DNA of 64,000 bases from Erpobdella octoculata. Lineage: Eukaryota; Annelida; Clitellata; Hirudinida; Erpobdellidae. The notes beneath the pieces were generated by a model that was not told where the DNA came from, did not search any database, and was given only the letters and a program-made list of their open reading frames with translations. The translations under genes were made by a program, and so were the position numbers. The stretch is taken from NCBI GenBank assembly GCA_963978895.1, contig OZ022247.1, forward strand, positions 8,422,947 to 8,486,946, read 5' to 3'. Each line of letters opens with the position of its first letter. The first letter of the stretch is position 1. This document shows, in pieces, positions 1-26,393 of the stretch.

Positions 1-1246
1 GGTATGAGGAAAAATCAACAAGTTACTATGGAAAAACAAATTGCATTTAATGTACATGTAGCATCAGTTATGCAGTAAAAAGTGCAGTATTACGGTCTAA
101 ATTATATGTCACTTTCTTCTGACTAGTGGTTAACTGACTGGGATGCTATGTGATCTAATTTAAACGAACCATTTATATAGAGTGTCTTCATTATATTGAT
201 AATTTCATGGTTCAATTTTCTTAGCATCTGCACTGGTTTTATGGTTCCACTTTTCTCATTGTGTTCATGTTGTATTGATGGTAGATTTACTGAGACTATA
301 TGGCCATGAAATTTTAACTTCTGATTATGTTTCATTTTCCAACTGTTCAATTTTTTTTGTTTTAAACATGATTGCTTTACATTTCTAAGATATGTTTAAA
401 AAATACAAAAGTCCTCGTGTTATATCTACCGGACTTAGCGCATTTTTGACAAGTCAGATTAGTATTTTTGCCAAAATCATAAATTTGTTCAGTTTAATAT
501 AACTGATAACATTTATTTAAAGACTTATTATTCAAGTTCATTATTTGTTGTTTTAATGTGTTAGAGTAGCTGAGCTAATTGCCTCCGGAGTAACTTTTTG
601 GCACAAAACTAATGCAAAAAGCCTGAACTCTCCAAAGTGACCAGCTTCCAGCCAAAGTGTATCATTGATATATTTTTGGAACAAGTGCTGATAGCAGACA
701 ATGCTATCTGGGCTAATAAATGCAAGAAAGAGTTGATAACTTATTTTCTGAATAGGGACACCAGACGATTGATAACCTCACTATGACTTTTTATTCCCAT
801 TGTTGCAATGAACATTTATTATGCACGCCATGTTTTGTAAATAATCTGATATAAACAGCTGCCATCGGCGCCGTAAAAACACCACATACCCCATTAGTCT
901 CATCTGCAAGTTGCCAACATTGTAAAGCGCCTTTTAAGCGACTTCTGCAGCACACGGCGCTATATAAATTTTCGTCTAAAAAAACAAAAAAACATGGAAA
1001 ATATTGTAATTGGAGCCAAAATTTTAGTACCTTATAGCCAAATGTACGCTACATCCCAATACGTTATAGCCGGGGTAACTAAAAATGGGAAAGTTGGGGC
1101 AAATGCACAGGACCAAAGTTTTACTCATTATATCCATTTGTACGTTATACCCAGGGTACGTTATAGCGGGATTAGGTATATATAAATAAATAAAAAGTTT
1201 TTTTCAAGTATTATTATACTAACACTTCACACATACAAAATATCAC
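1..1246. other. Non-coding stretch, probably PARS2-like intron 2
   Basis: No exon could be recognised. The next synthetase segment, which should carry the class II motif GPTHEE, was looked for on the minus strand and is absent, so the remaining PARS2-like exons lie left of the window. The stretch holds a LINE or SINE 3' end (830-990). At 1050-1180 there is a small set of short repeats built on TACGTTATA, which look like remnants of an unidentified repeat. Confidence 0.5.
830..990 (+). mobile_element. LINE/SINE 3'-terminal fragment
   Basis: The segment contains GTAAAGCGCCTTTTAAGCG followed about 20 bases later by GGCGCTATATAAATTTT and an A-rich tail with CAAAAAAAC. Paired GCGCC / GGCGC blocks followed by TATATAAAT and a low-complexity tail are typical of the 3' ends of L2/CR1-group LINEs and the SINEs that borrow them. 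No coding region is present, so this is a 5'-truncated copy. The family assignment is an inference from motif style. Confidence 0.4.
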
Positions 1247-1733
1247 CTGATTTATCCCACAGTCTATGTGGCGACAAACATGGTGTGGTTATTTTCTTAG
1301 CTCCAACAGATCTCATCTCTCTGTCTATTATTCTGGTCAATTTTTCTAAACTTCTTGTTAATGCTGGCATGTAATAATGCGTCCCTCCAGAGGCATTTTG
1401 AATCAATTTATGTTTCATCATCAGCTGAAGATAAATTTGACAGCAGAAGATAAACAAACTTTAATAAATAAATTTACATTAAATCAATAAAATGAATGTG
1501 TCCCTTAAATATAATTATAAAACTCTCACAGAATAACTCAAAGACCCTGCAGAGGATTTTTGATTATTATCTTGGTTCTGGTTTTTTTGAAGAACTGAGG
1601 AGGGGTGCATAACTTCAAATGATTCAATCAAAGGAAACGATTGGGAAAATGTCTGTCTGTATTTAAAACGTTTAAGTAAAACGCAACTTGAATACAGTTT
1701 ACAACTTCCCGAAAATAATTTTTGAGGCATCAT
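1247..1733 (-). CDS. PARS2: Mitochondrial prolyl-tRNA synthetase, first two coding exons (partial)
   Basis: Exon 1 is 1530-1733 (68 codons from ATG at 1733) and ends at the donor GTGAGA. Exon 2 is 1247-1424, with an acceptor ending TTCAG and donor GTGATA. Both junctions keep the frame (phase 0, then phase 1). The joined protein begins with a basic, Ser-rich stretch without acidic residues (about residues 1-35), as expected for a mitochondrial presequence. Exon 2 carries LEKLTRIIDREM and LSPHRLW, which fit the N-terminal class II core of organellar ProRS (human PARS2: LP..RAMEKL..VIDQEM...SLSPAELW). The enzyme charges tRNA-Pro in the mitochondrial matrix. The catalytic motifs are not in the window. 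Human PARS2 coding sequence is intronless, so the intron here is notable. GTG at 1739 is in frame but ATG 1733 is preferred. Confidence 0.75.
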
Positions 1734-1963
1734 TTTCACACGACGAGAGCTGAAGTCCGATCGTCCTTCGAAACACGAACCAAGAAAACATCAAAATAAA
1801 ACGTGCTTGTGTCTAAAAGTTTTCGGGATTCAAAGTTATATTTTTTATTCGTTCTGAGCATTTGAATTTTAATTAAAAGTTGTTTTATGTTAGATTTTAT
1901 ATTTTTGAATACGTTTAACAAAATGTAAAAAAGTGGTTTTAACAAACTTTGGTTGGGTGGTTT
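1734..1963. other. Upstream region of the PARS2-like gene
   Basis: This short AT-rich stretch lies between the PARS2-like start codon and a hAT insertion. It would hold the 5' UTR and promoter of the minus-strand gene, but I see no clear TATA box or initiator. A 69-codon open frame crosses it on the minus strand without any recognisable domain and is treated as chance. Confidence 0.35.
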
Positions 1964-2800
1964 CAGGGGCGCAGCCAGGCCCAGGGGGACCGGGCTCTCC
2001 CCGAAACCTAGTCAAAGTGAATTTTGAAGTGACTGGGGGCCTGTGAATTTGGGATGTTTTTCAATTCTTTCCTCTATTATTTAATTGACCTTTGTTGAAT
2101 TTATTGAAATAACAATTCTATTAATTTGGTGTTGAAATCTTTGTTAGAGAGTTTCATACCTATCCTTTCTCTTATATATACGATTTGCCCCAAATGAGCG
2201 AGTCTGCATTCAGATTCAGCGTCTCCTTCCAAGGTTTCTAGACCAAGGATCCTTTCTTTGCTTAGAAAAACACTCAAATATTACGCCTGCGACATTGGTT
2301 TCTATATCTGCTGAGCTTGGCAAATACTTGTGCTGGAAAACCAAATGGTCTGCCCAGTGGCAGAGCGGCTACATACCGCAGCTGTTGTTTTGCAACATTG
2401 TGAGGAATCCGTTTACCCCCAGATAAATACGCTGCTGAAACTCTTCATCACGTTGCCCCTCTCTTCCGCGACAGCCGAGAGATCCTTCTCAACTATGCGC
2501 AGACTTAAATCATATCTCCGCACCACAATGGGCCAGGCAAGGCTGAATGGGCTTGGCCATATGACGATCAATCGCAACCTTCCCATTAATGAAGAAGCCA
2601 TCATTGACATTTTTTTTTGCAAAAAAGGCGACTGAATTTGTTATTGTTCAGAATAAATGTCTCATAGTTTCATATCACTAATTGTTGCTTAAACTGTCTT
2701 TTAGCCTTGACTTATGTGGGTCATAAACTTTTCAGAAAACTCCTTACTTGACAGTTTTTCCCCCCGGGCTCCCCCGAAAAAAATCCTGGCTGCACCCCTG
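1964..2800 (+). mobile_element. hAT transposon, internally deleted
   Basis: The left end reads CAGGGGCGCAGCCAGG and the right end, reverse-complemented, reads CAGGGGTGCAGCCAGG (15 of 16 matching). Immediately outside are GGTGGTTT (1956-1963) and GATGGTTT (2801-2808), an 8-bp target duplication with one mismatch, as hAT transposases make. It contains the C-terminal part of a transposase (2330-2635). The flanks are both TTGG-rich, so the element landed in a simple repeat. The length (837 bp) is far below an autonomous hAT. Confidence 0.85.
2330..2635 (+). pseudogene. hAT transposase C-terminal dimerisation domain (fragment)
   Basis: The 101-codon frame includes LPLSSATAERSFSTMRRLKS and YLRTTMGQARLNGL, the signature of the hAT C-terminal dimerisation region (hAT family: S.ERSFS....K...R..M...RL). 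The DDE catalytic core and the BED finger are absent. It lies inside the hAT element at 1964-2800 and has no start context of its own, so it is a remnant and not a functional gene. Confidence 0.85.
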
Positions 2801-3020
2801 GATGGTTTGTTGGTTGGTTGGTTGATTGATTGGCTGGTTGGTTGATTGGTTGGTTGGTGGGTTGGTTGATGAATCGATTGATCAATTGATTGATCAGTTG
2901 ATTGATCAATTGATAGATTGATTGATCAATTGATAGATTGATTGATCAATTGATAGATTGATTGATTGATTAACTCAAGTTGGCTGGTCAGTCGTTCGAT
3001 TGATTGATTGATTGATTTAG
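2801..3020 (+). repeat. TTGG/TTGA tetranucleotide array
   Basis: The segment is a degenerate array of TTGG, TTGA and related four-base units, interrupted at about 2970-2998. It continues the TTGG-rich sequence on the other side of the neighbouring hAT element, so it predates that insertion. Tetranucleotide ATTG-type tails are also left by CR1-like LINEs, but no LINE sequence is recognisable next to it. Confidence 0.8.
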
Positions 3021-4153
3021 GGTTACTCGGCATCTATGAGGATAATCGTATAGATATTTCACTAACTTCACCATATTCCACAAACTTATACACTTTTTCC
3101 TTTCAAAATAGCTAATGACCATTTTTTTAAGTTTAGTACTTTTTAGAACATAATATTTTGTTTTGAAAAAAAGTACAACTACCCCCTCTCCCTGGCCGGT
3201 CATCGAGTATTGTTGGAGAAAAAATGCTGTACGACAAGAAATACTCATATAACATGTAACCTATCAGTAAAGGGCCCACTAATGTCTGGGGGCACCGGGG
3301 CAGCCACACCATAGCCCTGGCACTGCTGCAGGCCTAACTCCGATTTGTACAGATGAGCTACAGAAGTTAACAGTTAACTTTGTAAAATTTGTTTCCAGGA
3401 TGAAGTAAACATGTTTAAGTTATCAACTTTTGTTTTAAAATGAGACAAATTCCCACATAGGTATATTTCAAAAATGTCAGAAACGACAACTGTGACAATT
3501 AATTTTTTAAATAATTTTATAAATATACACAAATCAAATTATCTTTGCATAAAACATTCTATTCACAATTAAATAATTGTCCAATATCACGAAATAATAA
3601 CAATTTGATTACAAACGTTTAATTAAACTCGAATGTTGAATAAAATAATCACAAATATGTACTGTGTGCCTTAAAAAGTAATAATACCTAGAGAAGGATG
3701 AAACATAATGCTGTTTTTTCAATAATTAAACTTGAACCTGGAATCTATAAAGTATGAACAGTAACAGTGTGATAATCTTAGAAACAATTTACTAACATCT
3801 TGATGGCAACATAATCAAAAGATTTTTATAAAATTGATCGCCAATATAAAATGGGATTCTGAAAAAGAGTTCTTAGAAGTCTTTATAACACTCATTCAAG
3901 TTTTTTAGATAACTGTTTATAAGAAGAGCAAAGAAATTTTTTAATTTATAATGACAACAATTTTATAATTTGAGCAGGGTTTGTGTAAATGTTTCTAAGG
4001 CACATACAAATGACAGTTAATTTTTCTAAGCTGTTAATTTCATTAAAAAAGTTACTAAATTTAAACAATTTTAAAATAAATTGTATACAGATATAAACAA
4101 TATCAACAAAATTTTCAACAATAAAACCTTCAATCATTTAAAACATTCAAGTC
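3021..4153. other. Intergenic stretch without recognised genes
   Basis: AT-rich sequence between the hAT insertion and the 3' end of the SLK-like kinase. Nothing coding is recognised. The part around 3180-3330 is GC-richer (CCCCTCTCCCTGGCCGGTCATC, then a block with GGGGGCACCGGGGCAGCC) and resembles transposon debris seen at 20840-20960 and 41135-41170. The rest may include part of the kinase 3' UTR if the nearest poly(A) signal is not the one used. Confidence 0.4.
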
Positions 4154-4159
4154 TTTATT
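4154..4159 (-). terminator. Poly(A) signal AATAAA of the SLK-like gene
   Basis: On the minus strand AATAAA lies 24 bases after the TGA stop of the kinase gene. If used, the 3' UTR would be very short. Other AT-rich signals further downstream cannot be excluded. Confidence 0.45.
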
Positions 4160-4182
4160 ATATATAAAATGACTTAAAACAA

Positions 4183-19705
<15,523 letters not shown>

Positions 19706-22164
19706 GACTTTTATTTAGCACAATATACCAAAAAATATTTTATTATCAGAAAATAAAATCACAAAACTCCGCAAACAAAAAAAACTTTATTCAAATCAAT
19801 AAAAAAAGGAAAAAAACAAAACGTCGTTCCGTACGAACTAATCAAGGTAAATGATTAAAAGAGGATTTAGTTCAGGTGAACTAAAAATAAGTCTGTTTGT
19901 AAATTATGTAACAGTAGATGTACGTGAGTGTAAAAGTTATTTTTTATTTATTAATTTAATTTTTTGTTTTATTTTTAACTAAGTTTAAAATGAAAAAAAT
20001 TTGTGGATTTAATGACCAGATTCAATTATCCGCAGACGTCAATAATAGTCTTATTATTTTAAATCATGTAAATTTAATGTAAAACAATTGTGTAAAACTA
20101 TACCTTACATATTTTCACATTTTAGTACTACGATAGTAATTTTTTTAATAATATAAATAAAATTACTGCTTATGAACACTGATTTAAAAAAACAATACTG
20201 CAAAAATCTCTCCGAGATTAATATCGAATTTAACTAAGCGCCGATTTTCTATACATTCAGGAATTCTAATTGATATCCGCTTTTATCAGAAGCATAGAAG
20301 ATATTCTCATGGTAAAAACGAATTAGGCGTAGGGATCGGGAACAACGGGGCCAGTTCCCCTTGAACAAATTATTTCCCCGTGAGAATTGCTGGCTCTTCC
20401 AGGAAAACTAAAAATTGTATTTAAAAAAAAGCTTTGGCTTCTCTCCATCCACTCCCGATTATCGCAAATTAAGTTGAATATATTTTTTAGAGGAAAATTT
20501 TCAACTTTCACTTGAGCTTCCCCCCCCCCCAGCCGTCCTTTATATGAAAATTTGTTAATAAGCCTGGATTTGTTGTGTAAGCTACAAAGCACAAAAACTT
20601 GAGATTTGTTTGGATATTAGCATGTGTTGGTGGCTCTACGTCTGGATTGAGAGGTAATTTCAACTCCTTCCATTCCACCACAGTGGGGCAAAAAAACATC
20701 ACAGCCAGGAACAAATCCAGGGAGTACGGGGATGCATTCCCCACCAGAGTATCAATTAAAGTTTTGGGGTAGAATATCCGGTTTTGGAAAATAAACGTAG
20801 TAGACAGTAAAATTTTTAAAAATGCGACTACGCCCAGTCATCAGGCTTTTTGAGAGGAGAAAGTGGAAGTCTGTGAAATATTTTTAGAAAAATACCTACA
20901 AAAACCAACCCCCTCGGTCATCAGCTTTTTTAGTGGAAAGTGCATCCTGGAATTTCTGAATCCGCATACTGATCACAGTCATCGGGGTTTCTATTCTGAT
21001 TCGTTGTTGGTCATGCAGCACACCCGTCAAGAAAAGCTAGCGAAAATGATTGATGTAAATATGTTGCCGTCGTCACTAGTAGATTTAATTTATTTAGTGA
21101 ATTACAGTTCTGGAAGACGCAAGCAAATGTTACGACTTGATGCGGTCATGCACTCAGTGACCCAAGTAGCTAGGAGGGATTACCCGTGATCAATGTCAAT
21201 AATCATTGTAAATATTAAATAGAACTAGGAGTGTGGTAAACAGTATTACGTGTGCTTTTGCACGTCTACAGTTTGTAAATGAGATTACAGACGACTCTTG
21301 TGTTTCAGGAAACCATCCTGGAATCATATCAAGTCTGAGCAGGATTGTGCATTTGTTTTAAAATTGACCGGTTATTGTTCATTAACTTACTACTTGTCCG
21401 TCTCATGGTGTTTGTAAATTTTAATTGTTCCCAGGTAGAATGTGTTTATGGTCAGAAAAGCTGATAGACGGAAGGATGAGATGATCGGAAATTCAAAAAA
21501 AGAATTGATGAATGAGTGAATGAACGAAGTTTTGTTAGAGGAGGGCATGAAGGCATTTGTTTGTTTGAAGTTCTCGTTGTTGAAGTCATGTTCGGTGCCA
21601 TTTTATTTTATTGATTCTTAAAATTCATAACTAAAAATTAATTATTTATTCATATACTCATTGTTTACTTTGGACGTTGAATTCTAGAGAGTTTGCATTC
21701 ATGCATGTAACCTATTCGGACTATTCCACCCTTATATGTAATTTAATTTATGCAACCAATTTATTCTACAACTGCAAAAGTTCACTTCAATAGAAACTTT
21801 GACATCAAAAGCAGTTAAATAAATAGAGCTGTATAAAGTAATTGTAGTTACTCGTGAAAGTGACTTTTGAATAAACTAAGTTTATGAATGTGAAACAAGT
21901 GGATGTTTCAGTTACTAACAGTCTCGCTAACAGTGTAGGAAATTGCATATGTTGCAATCGCACTCAAGAATATGAAAGCAAGTAACCGTGAAATTGTTTC
22001 TTTGAAGATGAACCTCTTTTGTTTTACCAGAAGAACAAAATGATAACAATTCTAGATGTATAAAAAACTAATATAGTTAAGTTAGACAATTTTAGTGAAA
22101 ACAACGAAGTTCAATTTCATTTTAATCGAGTATACATTTTATAACCACTGCTTTGTCAGCCATT
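19706..22164. other. Intergenic region upstream of the SLK-like gene
   Basis: The first few hundred bases should contain the 5' UTR and promoter of the minus-strand kinase; no definite promoter element is visible. From about 20320 to 21190 the base composition rises and the sequence includes C-runs and GGTCATCAGCTTTTT, a motif shared with 41135-41170 and probably from a degraded transposon. An open frame of 108 codons at 20863-21189 has no recognisable domain and is not called a gene. Confidence 0.4.
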
Positions 22165-22345
22165 TGATGATGATGAAGATGATGATGATGATGGTGGTGG
22201 TGGTGGTGATTGTGGTGGTGATGGTGATGGGGATGATGGTCATGATGGTGATGGTGACGGTGACGGCGACGGCGACGACGACGACGACGAGGACGATGAG
22301 ACGATGACGATGAATATGACGGCGATAATAATGATGATAATGGGT
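22165..22345. repeat. GAT/GGT/GAC trinucleotide array
   Basis: Imperfect trinucleotide repeat; reads as His-rich on the minus strand and Met/Val-rich on the plus strand. Not coding. Confidence 0.92.
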
Positions 22346-22499
22346 GACTCAAGTGACATAATTATAAACTACATGTTTGTTCCGGTCATTTCATCGGTTA
22401 GTAGTAACAAATCTTAAATTTCTAGATATTTCTTCTGTATTCATAAACAAAACAAAAATTGGAAACAACAATATTTTCTCGAAAATTTTCCGCCCCATC

Positions 22500-22905
22500 A
22501 AAAGTACCGCCCGGGACGGATCGCCCCCCCCCCCTATGCGACACCACTGATTTAGAGTTTAATTTTACTAGTCTTTTCTCGACCTTTAATTTGTCTGCTA
22601 CATTCGATGTTTCAATTGAGCATAAAATGAAAATTTTTCACAGTATTTTTAGTAGCTCCCAAATACGTCGAAACACAGCACCAGTCCTAACCGTCTCTAG
22701 CAGTATGAGTGTTTCATCAAGACTGACAGATTCCGATGCAGTTTCAGTTTATTGCACGGGGCGGGCTTTGATTTTAGGATCAAGTTTTGACCTTTAAAGA
22801 CCTACCGGGCCGGGCCAAGTTGTTTGACTGGGGGCATATTCAAGTTTGCTGATTGCCGTAATATCAAGAAGAAATTTGCAGTTTTTCTTAACGTTGACTT
22901 TAAAC
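22500..22905. mobile_element. Transposon debris (hAT-like end, Helitron-like block)
   Basis: At 22500-22550 CCGCCC and a C-run lead into GCGACACCACTG, which has the look of a hAT right terminus. Around 22755-22850, CACGGGGCGGGCTTTGATTT and CCGGGCCGGGCCAAGTTG resemble the CGGGCC-rich part of the Helitron at 14639-16012. Both are fragments without paired ends. Confidence 0.4.
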
Positions 22906-23115
22906 CGGAGAGCGAGCGGGAATTGAATAATAGCGGGAATGGGAACGGGAACGGGAAAGCAAACGGGAGCGGAAAAGCAAGCGGGAACCGAAAAGCAAGC
23001 GGGAACGGAAAAGCAAGCGGAAAAGTGACCGCGAACGGGAAAGCGACCGGGAGCGGAAGAGCAACCGGGAAGAAAACGGGCGCGAGCAGAGGCGTACGGG
23101 AGCTAATCGAAGTGG
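22905..23115 (+). repeat. Purine-rich GGGAAC/GGGAGC array, Helitron-associated
   Basis: A run of GAGCGGGAAC / AAAGCAAGCGGG-type units with G and A on the plus strand. The same kind of array precedes the CTAG end of the Helitron at 47432-47899, so this is read as an internal part of a degraded copy. It gives Gly/Asn/Lys-rich and Arg/Ser-rich open frames that are not genes. Confidence 0.7.
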
Positions 23116-23249
23116 GGAGATAGAAATAATTATTGCCCGAATGCTGAAGGTTTCAAAAAGTAGGGGATAAATAAACATGGGCGTTATAATAAATCATCTT
23201 TTTATCAATTCTATTTTGTTTGTATATTTATAAAAAATAAAAAAAAACT

Positions 23250-23520
23250 TTAATAGTAACGAAACTTTTTTATCGAAACATTCAAAAAAATATTGTTTTC
23301 TGGATTTCCTGGAAGCAAAAATGTCAATAATTTGGTATTTGTACCGACAGAAAAATTAGAATGTTTTCCTTCAATATGTAAAATTACCACACTGTTTAGA
23401 CGTGTTTGGCCCATTGTACTCGGTGAATATGTTTTAAAGTGTTTGAGCGCGCTGAAGGAACGTTTGGCAGAACAAGATGTGGCTGGAATTGCGGCCAAAA
23501 TATTAGCAACTTGATTGAAA
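23250..23520 (-). pseudogene. hAT transposase C-terminal fragment
   Basis: The minus-strand frame reads IPATSCSAKRSFSALKHFKT then TMGQTRLNSVVILHIE, the hAT dimerisation signature. The downstream (plus-coordinate right) sequence to about 24500 probably carries more of the same element, but frames are broken. No confident terminal repeats were found. Confidence 0.75.
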
Positions 23521-24204
23521 ACTGGTAGAACAACATGAAGGTTATTGTTGTAAAGGGTTGAGACAACATCGGCAGCTGCTGCTTGTCAACCTGCTTTAGG
23601 AGTGTGATCAGTGAGAAACTTAGAGTAGATTACTTTTTCTGTCTTAAGCAAGTCGTGATCAAGTCCATTCCGAGAGGCAATTTTTTTATTGTGTTCGTCC
23701 GATGCATAAGATTTGAGAATGACAGATCCTAGTGAGCACAGCGTGTTTTGGTCGTTTCCACTAAATCGGGAGTCTAATTCGCCAATAACATTATCCAGAC
23801 TAAAATACTATGTCGATATTCTTTGACAGTTTTTGGCAGTTTGAAGTAGTTGAGCGTCTGTTGCTGGCTATTCGCCAACTAGGGCTTGACTTTTACGAGA
23901 AACTTGTCTTTTCCTTCCAACTCTTGCCTCTTTGAACGAGAATCATGTGCCGTGGATAAGTGTCTTTACACTTTGCGCAAATCTATCAGGGTATATCCAA
24001 ACATTTTCAAAGTGCTCTTCATTTCTACATTGATGTAGAGTGTCTCTTGTTTGCTGTGGCTGTTATCACGTCGACTGTTTTTCCCTGCAAATATCTGCTG
24101 AGACTATTTGTGTTTGATAGTATCATTTTTAACACAATCAGCCCAAAAAAGAAATCAATGTCACATAATGCAGTCAGTACTGCTTACATACGTTTTGGGA
24201 TCGT

Positions 24205-24275
24205 GATCATTTATCAAAGTAAGCGAGAGAAAAACGATACAAAACCTCTAAAAACCCCGGGCAAGGGATTTGACT
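24205..24275 (+). mobile_element. Helitron 3'-region remnant
   Basis: GCGAGAGAAAAACGATACAA, AACCTCTAAAAACC and CGGGCAAGGG match in order the stretch just before the terminus of the Helitron at 47432-47899 (AGAGAAAAACGATAAAAAAA, CCTTTGAAAACCTCGAGCAA). The CTAG end is not preserved. Confidence 0.55.
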
Positions 24276-24542
24276 AAAAACTCAGATTTGTTTGAGTTCG
24301 CTCCGAATAGTTTCCGTTTGGAGGTTAAAATGTGGATCAGTTACGCCTTGACACTCCCACAAAAGACATAAAAAACAACCTCTAGGAAAAAGATAATTTT
24401 TCCATCTGTTAGTTATAAGTGATAAAGTTTTTCCATTTGATTGAAAATGTCCTTGTATTCAATGCAACAGTTAAAAAGTCATTGAAAGTCATTCTCGGCT
24501 TGGAAGTGTCTGATGACCTAACTCCGCACACGATGGAAAAAG

Positions 24543-24745
24543 GTGACATCGACTAAAGAAATAAAAAATACAGAAAGGAGAAAAGAGGAGAGAAAGAGAA
24601 TAAAATGTAGAGAAAAAAAGATAGGAAAAAAAGAGAGGGGAAGAGAAACAACGAGAAAGAAAAAAGAAACAGAAAGAAAGAGATTAGAAGAGAAACAACG
24701 AGAAAAAACCCGAGCAACACCGGGTAATCCCGTTCCTCAATGAAT
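24543..24745 (+). mobile_element. Helitron 3'-region remnant with purine array
   Basis: A GAGA-rich purine tract runs into CGAGCAACACCGGGTAATCC, nearly identical to the CGAGCAACGCCGGGTAACCC that precedes the CTAG end at 47896-47899. Here the last bases are CGTTCCTC, so the terminus is mutated or lost. Together with 22905-23115 and 47757-47899 this defines one Helitron family by its purine array plus terminal motif. Confidence 0.65.
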
Positions 24746-26393
24746 AAAAAGCTCAGTTTCAATTTTTGTCGTTCTACTAAATAAAATAATTTCAGAAAAA
24801 AATTGCGGCTCCCTCTTACCGAATTCCTGGATCCGCCATTCTAAATAAGGTTTTGTAGATTTGATTACATGAGTAAACTACAAGTTATCGGTTTTGCGCC
24901 ATAAACCATAATGGACTCCTATATAGTAGCTACTATTTGTTATAATAAATTGAAGTCCGTGCCTAAACGTTGAAAAAAAATGAAGAAGTATAAAATAAAT
25001 GAATAACATAGCTGTCGGTTTTCCTTAGAATTATCGTGTCGGTTTCCGTGCGAAAGGTCATTAAAAATGACTGCTGAGTGATGACGTGTAGCTGTGTGGA
25101 AATATACATGTGAGTTTAAGCACATGTGAAGTATATCCACGTTTGAGTGTAGGCTCATTCTGGCTCATGCATGGATGTCTATCTGTATAATAACATACAG
25201 ACGTCCATGGCTCTTGTGAGTATGTAGCCACGTGAGCTAGGGAAAGATTTTTAACGTGACTAGATGTACTTGACTACGGTTGGTACTGTCAATAAATAGC
25301 ACAGACTACTGACACTACAGACCTTAATTAAATTCTAATAATTTTACACTAAAAGGCTGAACCGACAATTTTGTTTATTCCATGACATTTCTAATCAATC
25401 AATCAAAATGAACTTATATTTATCATATATACATTTATCAACGACTAGAGTTTGATATGTTGCTGTTTTTTTTTTAAATCTGGGCGACATAATTATAAAA
25501 TAATCAAATAACAACTACGCTGTCTCCCCGAATCTGACCAATAATCAACAGGTGAGCTTCCAAACACATGTTTATCGTGTGAATAATATGCCTTATGAAG
25601 GAAAAAAATAGAGTTGATTGTATTGTGATTAAATATTTTAAATGTCGAAAATAGTTGCGTGTTTAATTATGTGTATGGGCGTTTGTACGTCTGGTTTTAT
25701 GATTGTTTGGGTACTTTGTTAAACCACATAAGCCAGCGTTCCAGACCCAGCCAGTTAGTGATAGAGTGAGTAAATGAATGAGTGAGTCTGGGACATCATA
25801 TAGGTAGATTCCGATGAAGAAGGGACCAAGCGACATCAATTTCACATTATTTCTTTAATATTTTAATGGCGTTTTTCTTTCACATTCAAAGTTGTCTACA
25901 ATGGTTTAAGTTTATGCTGATGCTTGAAAACTTTGACGGGTCATCTAGTCACTAGTCAGTTTTTCAACTGTTTTTTTTTGTTGTCCTTCCATTCTAATAT
26001 CATTTATAAATTTTGATTGATCTACCTCTCAGCGTTTTTAATATTAACATCGCCATACATGAGTGCTAAGAATATTCCTCCACTCTACTGTAAATGTTGT
26101 AATAAAAGTAATACTCACCATGTCTATAAGTATCCAAAATTGGACTTATAGCAAATAAAAAATCACTTCATGCGTTGGATGGAAAATGTTTACAAATAAT
26201 TCTCGCCACCAATGAACATTTAATTGAGGCATCAACATAATTCAAGAATATTAATTATAGGCACATCACAAACACTCTCGTTAAAATAACTCAACATTTA
26301 TATTTACAACAAATTTACATTAGAAAACAATTTATGTACAATATCACATTTGAGAATTACAACAATAGCAACTGTCTCAGATTAAAGTCGTCG
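24746..26393. other. Intergenic region downstream of the ARHGAP19-like gene
   Basis: No gene recognised. A partly paired inverted repeat lies at about 25168-25216 (CATGGATGTCT / AGACGTCCATG), and CCAATAATCAACAGGTGAGC near 25540 recurs at 48945 in a KLF intron, marking an interspersed repeat. Sequence near 26200-26390 is likely the 3' UTR of the minus-strand RhoGAP gene. Confidence 0.4.

Noticed and set aside
123..350. 75-codon minus-strand frame left of the PARS2-like exons, tested as a further exon
   Set aside because: It does not contain the synthetase motifs expected next and lacks matching splice phase.
20863..21189. 108-codon plus-strand frame in the SLK upstream region
   Set aside because: Composition and shared motifs with other loci suggest transposon debris; no domain or splice support.
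22122..22352. His-rich minus-strand frame resembling a metal-binding protein
   Set aside because: It is the antisense of a GAT/GGT repeat with no start or splice context.
25168..25216. Possible microRNA-like hairpin CATGGATGTCT / AGACGTCCATG
   Set aside because: The stem is short with mismatches toward the loop and there is no evidence of a mature arm pattern; a similar weak one is at 34018-34066.
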